This document shows, piece by piece, positions 26,490 through 35,000 of a stretch of 40,097 bases of DNA. Origin of the DNA: Pilasporangium apinafurcum (Eukaryota > Oomycota > Peronosporomycetes > Pythiales > Pythiaceae). Position numbers and translations under genes: made by a program. A model generated the notes under the pieces. It did no database searches, had not been told where the DNA came from, and saw nothing but the letters and a program-made list of their open reading frames with translations. The stretch spans positions 264,474 to 304,570 of the forward strand of contig BCKE01000016.1 of the NCBI GenBank assembly GCA_001600495.1, in the 5' to 3' direction. The first letter of the stretch is position 1. Each line of letters starts with the position of its first letter.

Positions 26490-29400
26490 ATGTGGCAGAA
26501 GGTCGATCAACTCACAAAATCTGTCCTTGGGACAGAACCGCCAAATGCGAGCAAGGAGACCACTACTCGACCGACCGAGCGCTTAGACAACCAGACAGAC
26601 CATGCTTACCCGTCGAACCAGATGACGTCTCATAAAACCGATTATCTCAAAGGTAGCAACAATCAAGACTCCCATCCTGAGCAATCGATGACTTCAACGG
26701 TATTTGAGAAAATTGGACACCTGAAAGACGCCGTCGTAGGCTCGTCTGATGATGGAAATCCCAACAGCAGTATGGCGATCGACAACCAAGGCGAACACGA
26801 TCGTCCTATTCCGATTAACTCCGTCAAAAAAAGTACCGGTGGAGTGTCATGGTCGGTGCCAGTGAGTGCCGTAGAAGGCGACAGTCATACATTACCTGAA
26901 TACTCAAACCAGACTGAGGAGATGCCGACCAGGACCAAGGCAAAAAAGAAGGCTACTCATTTGAAAAATGAAGTGAAAAGGTCAGCCGACAGCGTTAATA
27001 CTGGTAGCAGGCGTGGTGAGAAATCTTTGACTTCCAAAGCGAAGGAAAAAGCAAGCCAATTAAAAGACGCAGTAACTAAGAAGACATCTGGCACGACTTC
27101 ACCTGATAACCAACAAGACGATATCGCTCGTTCTACGGGCCGCGTCGGATTTTCAAACCAGGAACCATTAGAAGCAGACAGTGACGACAAGCAATACTCA
27201 GACGCGCAGCGTTCTCTGAACCAGCGACGCCCTGGTGATTCTCCTGTGAATTCAATTAAGATGACCGTTTTAGGCAAAGGTGAGGAGCTAGAAAACACTT
27301 CACCAGGCGATCGAGAAAGTAGTTCCTCAAGTAGTTCCTCGGAGAGTTCTTCCGATACCTCCTCTGAGGATGAGAACAGTTCGCGATTGCTTGGTGACCA
27401 GCAGCACGATACTAGCAATGTTTCTTTCCAGAATCAGGATAACTCGATGGGCTCGGCTATAAGAGAGAAGGCCAGCCAACTGAAGAATGCCGTGGTTGGC
27501 CCATCAAACGATACTGATGTGTCAGATGAAAGACTAAACGCTATGGAACGCGCTTCTGATGATTCAAGAGCTCGGGATGCTCAATATAACGATGCGCCAA
27601 GCAAAAATCCGGAGACGCCCATATCGTCGCTGGTGTGGGAAAAAGCTGGTCAACTCAAGGATGCGGTGGTTGGAAAAACAAATAATGCAGTTGAAAATGT
27701 TGACAATCAAAGTTCTGTATATAACAATGCTTCTGCAGACAATTCAAACCAATACGCAGGGAAGCCGATGACCGCGACACTACGAGACAAGGCCAATCAG
27801 GTAAAGAACACCGTTGTGGGTGCATCCGACAATGTTGATGACAATGCCTCCGATAGCTCTTCCTATAGCTCCTCTGATAGCTCCTCTGATACCTCCTCCC
27901 ATGATTCGGCCAAGGACAATCTCGAGCGCTATCAACAGAGTACTGTCGGCAGCGATGCCAACCAAAATTCGGGAAAGTCGATTGGTGCGAGTGTGCTGGA
28001 TAACGCTACACGTTTGAAGGAAGCGGTAGTCGGTAAAGCAAACGATATGACGGGGACACAAAATGTTGAAACTCAACGTGACTTGTCGAACCCAAACCAA
28101 GAGAAATCACTGCAAGATAAGCTTCGAGACAAGACTGGTCAGCTCATGGGTGCAGTTATCGGTGCTCCGGACAGACTTGAAGACCGTTCTTCTTCTGGTA
28201 GTTCGTCCGATGACGAATCTGATTCTGAAAGACGCACCGACCATGAAGAGAATTTCGTACGTGGTGAACCGATGCAAAAGCAACCGACGGACATGAGTTC
28301 GAATATGCAAGAAAAAATTCAACGGTGGAAGGATGCCAGCGCAAGCAAAGTAAACGAGGATACTACAACTGGTAGCGACGGCAATCAGGGGCATTTGGAA
28401 TATGGAGAACGAGGTTCTGCATATCCCACAGGCGCCGAAACGATCCGCGAGAAGGTACCTAAGAAGGCACGTCAATTAAAGGAAGCCGTCGTGGGTTCTC
28501 AGGAGAACGTGTATAGCAGCTCTTCATCATCCTATAGCTCTTCTGACAGCTCTTCCGATAGCTCTTCCGATGACGAACAAGAGAGGGTTTCTAGTGAAGG
28601 CTTAAATCAAACTCCGGGCAAATCTACCAGCACGGCGATAGGGGATTGGGCTCGTCATCAAAAGGATGCGATGGTTGGTAAGGTCACCGATGCTACATCG
28701 ACCGAAAACCCTGATAGCCGAAGCACTTTAGCATCAGGGAAGCCGATCAGCGAGAAGATGTCCGAGAAAACTGGTCAACTGAAAGACACCGTGATGGGTT
28801 CACGTGAAAGCCTTTCTTCTAGTAGTTCCTCAAGTAGCTCCTCAAGTAGCTCCTCAAGTAGCTCTTCCGAGGGCGAGGATACCTCTACATTACTCGCCGA
28901 CCAGCAAGAGATTACGGAAAATTACAATCCGAGCCAAAGCACCGAAAAGCCACTAAGCACGAAGGCGCTGGAGAAAGCAACCCAACTCAAGGATGCGATG
29001 GTAAGCAAAATCGCTGAAACTACTGCAGTAGCACATCAGAGTAATTCAGCGCCAGGCGACAGCAACGTTGCATACTCGTCAGGAAAACCGTTGAGCGAAA
29101 AGCTTCAGGACCAGGCTGGAAAGCTGAAAGCTGCAGTAGTTGGTTCGCGCGACACCATTGATGATAGCTCGTCTGACAGCTCGTCTGACAGCTCATCTGA
29201 TAACGAACGACAACAGAGCACAATCGGAGGAGATTTGAACCAAAACTCAGAGAAATCGCTTGGCACAAAGGCTTTAGAGAGAGCAGGTGAGCTCAAGGAT
29301 GCCGTTGCAAGAAAACTTGCAGGTACACCTGGAACCGGTACAGTAGACGATCAGGATCAATTGATATCCAACGAACGAAGTTCTGCTCATCCCACAACGT

Positions 29401-31541
29401 TAAACACATCTTCTAGCGGTCAACCGAGTCACTCTCAGGACAGATCAACTGGCGGAAAACTATTGGAGAGGGCAGGTCAATTGATGGCTGCAGTGGTCGG
29501 TAGTACCGAGGTCGCCGATGTCAGTTCCTCCTCTAGCTCATCCGACGACGAGTCAACTTCTAAATTGCGTGATCTCGAAGAACAAAGTATGATGACTAAT
29601 GATTCAAGCCAGAGTCCAAACAAATCCATCGGCACGACAGTGTTGGAGAAGGCCGGTGCACTGAAAAATGCACTAGTAAATAAAGTTTCTGGTACTTCTA
29701 CAACCGAAGGCGTCGACACTCAGCGTCCTTTGATGGCTGGCGAACAGGATTCTGCTTATCCCACAACCTTTGATTCGATTACGAGCAATGAACAAACCGC
29801 GAATTCCAGAAAGTCTGTCACTGAGACGCTACGAGAGAAGGCTGTTCAATTGAAGGATGCAGTCGTAGGTTCTCATGGCACTGTTAACGATAGATCCTCT
29901 GACAGCTCGAGTTCTAGTGATGAAGAAGGTGAACATCAAGATAAGTCCATCACTGAGACACTCCGCGAGAAAGTCGGTCAGGTGGTGACTGCTGTGGTCG
30001 GAACACCGGACTCTAATAAAGCACAATATGTAGCAAGCCCGTCGACGGAAATTACGACACCTGTGATGCCAAACCAGCATCAAGAGAAGTCAATCGGTGA
30101 AACTGTGCGAGAAAAAGTCGACCAATTGAAGAACGCAGTGGTTGGAACATCGGATCATGCGTACACTGCCGGCAGTAACAACAACCAGCAACAAGTGGAC
30201 TCTGCTATTCACACAACCTCCCCCATCGGGAATGTGCTAAAGACGGCTGAATTCTATTGCTGCGCGGCGAATGATGATAACTCTGGAAAGGACGGATCGA
30301 ATCAGTTAGCTGCGTATCCAGAGGAGGAAACTCCAAGTTCGACAATGCACAAGTTAGCAAAGAATGCCGAGACATTTTCTGGTGGTGCCGCGGTCCAACA
30401 GCCTTCTCGCAAGTCAAGCAGCTCAAGCAGCTCAAGCAGCTCAAGTAGTGATTCGAGTGAGCATGACGCAGAGTCGCGCACAGAACAAACGAGCAACAAG
30501 TGGGATAATATCGCAACCAAGATGGCTCATAATCAGCAACCAACCCAATTGAAGAACGTGGGCAAGGCGCATTCGGACTCGCAAACTATCAAGCAGCCGA
30601 AGAACAGGTTTCATCAATACTCAAGAGTTCATGATCAAACGGTCGCTCCTAATCTGCGTAACTTTAGTGGAGATAATTCAACTGCTCAAAGATCTATAGA
30701 AACTCCAGAGCTGATGGAAACGAAAATGCAGCATCCATCGTCAGGTGAAACTCAAGTTCCATCCCATCTAAATCCAAAGCCTGACCATCAGCATATCCAA
30801 ACGAACGCACCATTCGCCTCGGATCACTCCACACCTGACCCAGGCGATTCGACGATGAAGGTTATCACAGAAAAAGCTGACGACGTGGCTAAGAAATTGA
30901 ATGACAACCAGCAGTCCGTTCTTACATCTCCTCATCAGTTGAAATCTATTCCGGCAGCACATCCTTCTCATGATCACCCGAACCAACAGCATGATATGAG
31001 AGGACATGCGTACCAATATCTTAACGACCCAATGATCCAGAAACCCACGGAAGACGAGCAGAAGATGGCGACGCCAATGGGAGCTAGTCATTATGCCACT
31101 GCAGACACTCGAACATTGCCAAAACAAGAGGAACGTCCGAGAGCGCGCAGTCATGGTAGCCGATCGTCCAGTAGCTCCAGCAGCTCCAGTGACTCGGATA
31201 ATTGGAAACATGAGCATGTGCCGAAAGACGAGATGGCGATGGCAGAAGAGCGAAAGCGAGCACACTCGGAAAGACCACCGTTCAAACAACGTCAGCCACA
31301 TCGCCGACATTCGACAGAAGCCCATCCAAATAGTCAAACCGATCGCCACTCAATGCCTGATTCAGGAGTTCAACGCCGTTCATCAAAGAGAGAACGACTA
31401 AAGCAGAAGATTAAGCACTTGAAAAACAAGGTTCTGCACAAGCATGACACTGACCCAACCGATGAACAGCAGCATTATAACGACAATAACTACGGCAAGA
31501 GTTCTTCTCATCGTGAAGCTGTATATGCGGAGCACCCGTAA
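26490..31541 (+). CDS. giant repeat protein: LEA-like modules alternating with acidic-serine tracts (1683 aa)
   Basis: One uninterrupted frame starting MWQKVDQLTKSVLGTEPP. I count about 24 module copies of the form T-x-L-R-E-K-A-x-Q-L-K-D-A-V-V-G. From about 27010 to 29930 they alternate between two kinds. Type A is followed by an acidic-serine tract (for example SSSDSSSDSSSDNE), type B by a short neutral linker (GKVTDATST, SKIAETTAV, NKVSGTSTT). The serine tracts resemble Nopp140/SRP40 repeats and are ideal casein kinase 2 sites. A His/Gln/Pro-rich region and a basic end (RSSKRERLKQKIKHLKNKVL) follow, the latter like the kinase N-terminus. The terminus is AVYAEHP. No signal peptide or membrane helix. 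Unlike Nopp140, there is no recognisable SRP40 C-terminal domain. A large disordered phosphoprotein or scaffold is likely; its function is unknown. Confidence 0.88.
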   Translation: MWQKVDQLTKSVLGTEPPNASKETTTRPTERLDNQTDHAYPSNQMTSHKTDYLKGSNNQDSHPEQSMTSTVFEKIGHLKDAVVGSSDDGNPNSSMAIDNQGEHDRPIPINSVKKSTGGVSWSVPVSAVEGDSHTLPEYSNQTEEMPTRTKAKKKATHLKNEVKRSADSVNTGSRRGEKSLTSKAKEKASQLKDAVTKKTSGTTSPDNQQDDIARSTGRVGFSNQEPLEADSDDKQYSDAQRSLNQRRPGDSPVNSIKMTVLGKGEELENTSPGDRESSSSSSSSESSSDTSSEDENSSRLLGDQQHDTSNVSFQNQDNSMGSAIREKASQLKNAVVGPSNDTDVSDERLNAMERASDDSRARDAQYNDAPSKNPETPISSLVWEKAGQLKDAVVGKTNNAVENVDNQSSVYNNASADNSNQYAGKPMTATLRDKANQVKNTVVGASDNVDDNASDSSSYSSSDSSSDTSSHDSAKDNLERYQQSTVGSDANQNSGKSIGASVLDNATRLKEAVVGKANDMTGTQNVETQRDLSNPNQEKSLQDKLRDKTGQLMGAVIGAPDRLEDRSSSGSSSDDESDSERRTDHEENFVRGEPMQKQPTDMSSNMQEKIQRWKDASASKVNEDTTTGSDGNQGHLEYGERGSAYPTGAETIREKVPKKARQLKEAVVGSQENVYSSSSSSYSSSDSSSDSSSDDEQERVSSEGLNQTPGKSTSTAIGDWARHQKDAMVGKVTDATSTENPDSRSTLASGKPISEKMSEKTGQLKDTVMGSRESLSSSSSSSSSSSSSSSSSSEGEDTSTLLADQQEITENYNPSQSTEKPLSTKALEKATQLKDAMVSKIAETTAVAHQSNSAPGDSNVAYSSGKPLSEKLQDQAGKLKAAVVGSRDTIDDSSSDSSSDSSSDNERQQSTIGGDLNQNSEKSLGTKALERAGELKDAVARKLAGTPGTGTVDDQDQLISNERSSAHPTTLNTSSSGQPSHSQDRSTGGKLLERAGQLMAAVVGSTEVADVSSSSSSSDDESTSKLRDLEEQSMMTNDSSQSPNKSIGTTVLEKAGALKNALVNKVSGTSTTEGVDTQRPLMAGEQDSAYPTTFDSITSNEQTANSRKSVTETLREKAVQLKDAVVGSHGTVNDRSSDSSSSSDEEGEHQDKSITETLREKVGQVVTAVVGTPDSNKAQYVASPSTEITTPVMPNQHQEKSIGETVREKVDQLKNAVVGTSDHAYTAGSNNNQQQVDSAIHTTSPIGNVLKTAEFYCCAANDDNSGKDGSNQLAAYPEEETPSSTMHKLAKNAETFSGGAAVQQPSRKSSSSSSSSSSSSDSSEHDAESRTEQTSNKWDNIATKMAHNQQPTQLKNVGKAHSDSQTIKQPKNRFHQYSRVHDQTVAPNLRNFSGDNSTAQRSIETPELMETKMQHPSSGETQVPSHLNPKPDHQHIQTNAPFASDHSTPDPGDSTMKVITEKADDVAKKLNDNQQSVLTSPHQLKSIPAAHPSHDHPNQQHDMRGHAYQYLNDPMIQKPTEDEQKMATPMGASHYATADTRTLPKQEERPRARSHGSRSSSSSSSSSDSDNWKHEHVPKDEMAMAEERKRAHSERPPFKQRQPHRRHSTEAHPNSQTDRHSMPDSGVQRRSSKRERLKQKIKHLKNKVLHKHDTDPTDEQQHYNDNNYGKSSSHREAVYAEHP
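28821..28868 (+). repeat. 12-bp tandem repeat in coding sequence
   Basis: Four units of AGTAGCTCCTCA, the first and last with one or two changes, encode a Ser run in the giant protein. A similar 9-bp repeat (TCAAGCAGC, three units and a partial one) lies at 30414-30448. Confidence 0.85.
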
Positions 31542-31759
31542 AAACGCACCATTAGCGGGAAGTAGATCTGAAAGTGTTGTCATGGCTTTATACAGATGCA
31601 TGTTTAAAATTACAAATTCATTGATGTTTTCACAGCGTTAATATGGGAAGCATTTGGTTGCATGCATGGGGTACATTCACTTATTACCAAGGGTATCGAG
31701 AATGTCACCCATCGCGAAGGTTGGTTAATATCTTGTAATTGCTTGGCTGAAATTACTCA

Positions 31760-32480
31760 ACACTTTTATAAATCCAACCAGACTCTTTTATCTGCAAAAA
31801 TACTTCCTGAAGTTCTAGTGATGACAGCTGAAGGTGACTGTTTTCAACTGTATACGTGAAGAAGTCAAGCTATATGTGAGAGAGAATTTGATGCGTTGCA
31901 TTTGGTTATGTCGACAGTAGCTTACACACAACAGACCCGTGAAGCAGCTAATCAGCCGAAAGCCCTAAACTCTAAAGCTTGTAGCCTGAGTGACTTGACC
32001 TCAGACTCTGACCAAATAGTTTGATCAACAACGGCATAAAACATATCATCCGCAACAAGGTGAGTGGATATATTTGTTTGTTGATGAATAGCTTCGCGTC
32101 TAGTGGCTGCGTAGCTTTTGTACCCGCAATCTGTTGTTTACCTACTCAACAAATGCCGTATTTTGGAATTAATACGAAGACAAATGGAGACTCCATACCA
32201 TTGTCATGTAGCAAATTGAATTTGCCGCCCATTGACAGAAGCATGGAACGGCCCACTTCAATTTGATGGGCATCATTCACGAAAAGGTATTTCAACCGGA
32301 GCGTTTTTCCTCAGTATAGCCCGTTGGTCCTGTCTCATCATCACGCTCTCCATCTTAATTGGAGGCACTTCTAATGGAGGGTATTCAGAGTCAATAGCGT
32401 TCGCCATCGCCTTCACATCTTCCATTTGGATATTGCTCTCTGTTATACATGAGTGGAACTTGCCCAGCCGTTGATATGAT
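31760..32480 (-). pseudogene. truncated relic of leucine-rich family protein
   Basis: The minus strand reads ITESNIQMEDVKAMANAID near 32450 and FNLLHDNGMESPFVFVLIP then KYGIC and a stop near 32190. These match ISESNFTMEDINAMASIYR and the IVVPGYGQC region of the intact gene just upstream, and the VHDNPRMPFLHIVVPGYAIC block of the 18673 copy. Further on, MPLLIKLFGQSL and SHLQLSSLELQEVF fit its later leucine-rich part loosely. Several stops and frame changes are present. It lacks the N-terminal half, and its right edge is within about 85 bp of the intact gene's stop, so it looks like a partial tandem copy. The left limit is uncertain. Confidence 0.65.
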
Positions 32481-32564
32481 TAAAATGTAAGCATAACGCA
32501 TCAAATTATGCATTTGCATTGACGCTGACTTACGTGCTGATGATGCCGACACGTGGAAGATCTC

Positions 32565-34763
32565 TTAGCTACTAATTTGCAGCTTTACCGTACGCGTGAC
32601 ACACGTAGCTGCAAACTGGAATATCGTGAGGCACAAGTGCCAATGAAGGCCATACGGATTTGTGGGTGATTTTGTATCGAAATATCTCCGTAAAACACTG
32701 AGAAACGCTAATCGACTTGCTACTGGAAATTTTTCTCTCACGACAGGAAGCGGTGCACCATGAAATTTGTCAAACTGGTCGCTAAACTGTAATTGAAGCA
32801 GCTCTGATACATATAATTCCAGGTGAACGAGCGTTCGATTAGTCTTTAACATTTCCAGGAAAGCGAGCAGACTTTTCGCTGTCATTGGGGTTCTTTCGTC
32901 GTCAAAATCGTCTGGACTCTCACCAAGAGTAAGGTGAGTTAACGCCTTGGAAAAGGCCCGGGTGGGATCAGCCAGAACCGTTGCAAACGCAGCGACTTCA
33001 TCACTACTGCAGCTGATTTCTTGGATGTCCAATAAAGTTAGCGGGGTTTTCTTGGTTTCACTGTAGTCAACAAACACATTGAAGGAATCCATGCGCACGA
33101 TTGTGAGAGTTAACTTGGATAATTTCGGGCAAAAGGACAGAATTTCTTCCAAAACCAGCTCGTGCAAAGAGAGGTACAAGTCCAATGCCTGCAAGCCCGG
33201 ACCTAGGAGCCGCAGCAGTGCTGGTAAAGCCCCAGATCTGTCGATGTCATCACCGAACATTGAGATGATAAGTCGCTTGATCCCATGGACACGTTCAGTC
33301 AGGGGTGTTGTCACCAGTTCCACTGAAACAACATCTTCTTTCAGTACACGACATTGGCCGTAACCTGGGACTACAATGTCGACGTATGTGGAGGTTCGCT
33401 CATTTGCTATGAGTTGGTAACGACCTCTCTGAGGAAGAGGGAAGCCAGAAAACTCTTGATCACTTTGGCTTAACCGCACGGGAACCATTTGACATATAGC
33501 ATGCTCGCGCACAACCACAAATTGCACATTGTCTGCACTGAGTTCATCCAATTTAGAATGCATCAGTTCCCTAGACATACTTGTTGAACGATAAATACTA
33601 GCCATAGCATTGATATCCTCCATCGTAAAATTGCTCTCAGAGATAAACAGCCGCTCGATGACAGATGTTGGATTGCGACTGAAGAGTGCGTGTGCCAGCC
33701 ACTTCCACTTCATATGACGAACACTAACCAAGTCATCATCAAGTACTGAATCGAGATACAGATCTTGAATTCCATCCGATTCGGCAATCGATGAACAAAA
33801 TGCAGCGAAATAATCGGAGTCTACTAGCGTCCCATAGAGTGCGAAGGACGTCGCGATCGGTGGCAGCTGCTTCTCTACCGGGGTGGATTTGGATTTACCA
33901 ATAACATCATTTATCAAATCACCAAACGCTCGCAGTAGTGCTCGGTCATCTTGTTCAGTCTGATGTGGGGCCAAATAGAACCCTAGCCACGCTATCCTCA
34001 CTCCATCCATATTCACCAGTTGATGCATCATTGTTAATGCTTTGGTCGCCAGTTTGGCTTGTTGAAGATCTAATCGGATGCTATCCAATACAAAGTTGAC
34101 AATGGAAGTACTCCGTCGTTGTGCTTGAACTGTTTCCACTATGTCAATGACGCATTCCATATACTCTGACAAGAGGTTGTGGTAATCAATAGTCAACGCT
34201 GGTGTACAGTCAAGTAAGATAGGAATCTCCCTCCGAGTCGAAATTTCTGAGGGTGTTTGGCCACTGAAAGAGCTCTCTAGTAGTCTCATCAGCTCTCTTA
34301 TTGTCTCTTCGTATTCTAACTCTGTTTTCTGGTTATCTTCAATCATTAAATTGTCTCTTAATGACGTTAACCACCACATTTGCTCAAATCCATCCAGTTT
34401 TTCTTCTTCTTCTTCCTTCTCGTCTTCGGCATCGTCATGCTTGAGCATAAATAGCGGAGGTAAACACTCAAACTCGAGTAGACGATCATCCGTCACCGCA
34501 CATTCCTTACGCAATAGTAGCCGCCATGTGTAGTCATCAATCCACGCAATAATACTCAGTACTTTAAGCGCCTGGAGACACTTCTTGTAGGAAAATCCGT
34601 CCTGGTTTTGAGCTATGGGGAGTCGCACAACTACACTCCAGCGCTCCATTGGTGCCCGATTCAGTTCTGCGAGGTCCACGCGCTGGAGCCCGAGACAGCC
34701 GCGGAGATGCACGCACCATGGCCGTGCAAGAGTTTCCACCAGTTCCAGCTGATCTGTTGACAT
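32565..34763 (-). CDS. leucine-rich protein of unnamed family, intact copy (732 aa)
   Basis: One intact frame from the ATG at 34763 to TAG at 32565. The N-terminal 100 residues are helical, with ARPWCVHLRGCLGLQRVDL and WIDDYTWRLLLRKEC. An acidic run (about 109-122, DDAEDEKEEEEEKL) and a long helical section follow. The C-terminal half is leucine-rich and repeat-like (LPALLRLLGPGLQALDLYL, LEEILSFCPKLSKLTLTIV, LLAFLEMLKTNRTLVHLELY), resembling ribonuclease-inhibitor/F-box-LRR-type folds, though I see no definite F-box. No signal peptide or membrane segment. Two full-length dead copies and one partial relic elsewhere in the window show a family that expands and decays. If functional, a protein-interaction or substrate-recognition role is possible, but only as inference. 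GCATTGGTCAATTTCC about 50 nt upstream is an imperfect promoter match. Confidence 0.85.
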   Translation of the reverse strand: MSTDQLELVETLARPWCVHLRGCLGLQRVDLAELNRAPMERWSVVVRLPIAQNQDGFSYKKCLQALKVLSIIAWIDDYTWRLLLRKECAVTDDRLLEFECLPPLFMLKHDDAEDEKEEEEEKLDGFEQMWWLTSLRDNLMIEDNQKTELEYEETIRELMRLLESSFSGQTPSEISTRREIPILLDCTPALTIDYHNLLSEYMECVIDIVETVQAQRRSTSIVNFVLDSIRLDLQQAKLATKALTMMHQLVNMDGVRIAWLGFYLAPHQTEQDDRALLRAFGDLINDVIGKSKSTPVEKQLPPIATSFALYGTLVDSDYFAAFCSSIAESDGIQDLYLDSVLDDDLVSVRHMKWKWLAHALFSRNPTSVIERLFISESNFTMEDINAMASIYRSTSMSRELMHSKLDELSADNVQFVVVREHAICQMVPVRLSQSDQEFSGFPLPQRGRYQLIANERTSTYVDIVVPGYGQCRVLKEDVVSVELVTTPLTERVHGIKRLIISMFGDDIDRSGALPALLRLLGPGLQALDLYLSLHELVLEEILSFCPKLSKLTLTIVRMDSFNVFVDYSETKKTPLTLLDIQEISCSSDEVAAFATVLADPTRAFSKALTHLTLGESPDDFDDERTPMTAKSLLAFLEMLKTNRTLVHLELYVSELLQLQFSDQFDKFHGAPLPVVREKFPVASRLAFLSVLRRYFDTKSPTNPYGLHWHLCLTIFQFAATCVTRTVKLQISS

Positions 34764-35000
34764 GCGAGTGGATCAGATATTGAGCAGTCGGAAATTGACC
34801 AATGCGCCAACCATAATTACCAATTAATTCTCTCAAATTTGTATTTTGCCAATCATAAGAAATTCTGCTTATTGTGAGATAATAAATCTGCTATAGATCA
34901 ATCATCAGCATTTGCAATTTTTTGCTTTATCTATATAATCGTATATAATTATTATTTTGCAATATTATTGGCGCGAAATATCTTTCAGATCTCTCATATC
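34764..35000. promoter_or_regulatory. AT-rich divergent promoter region
   Basis: 237 bp between two divergent starts (leucine-rich gene to the left, TBP-type gene to the right). It is strongly AT-rich, with AATATTATTGGCGCG at about 34962-34976. It probably serves both genes, although no strong core promoter is seen on the right side. Confidence 0.5.

Noticed and set aside
30768-31349. Minus ORF of 193 aa rich in Met, Arg and Trp
   Set aside because: Antisense of the His/Gln/Pro-rich end of the giant array gene; no independent start or promoter.
26490-31541. Calling the giant protein a Nopp140/SRP40 orthologue
   Set aside because: The acidic-serine tracts are similar, but the spacers are LEA-like modules rather than basic Pro/Ala-rich linkers, and no SRP40 C-terminal domain is visible.
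32232-32474. Plus ORF that looks like a membrane protein
   Set aside because: Antisense of the leucine-rich family relic, whose minus-strand reading has real matches to the intact gene.
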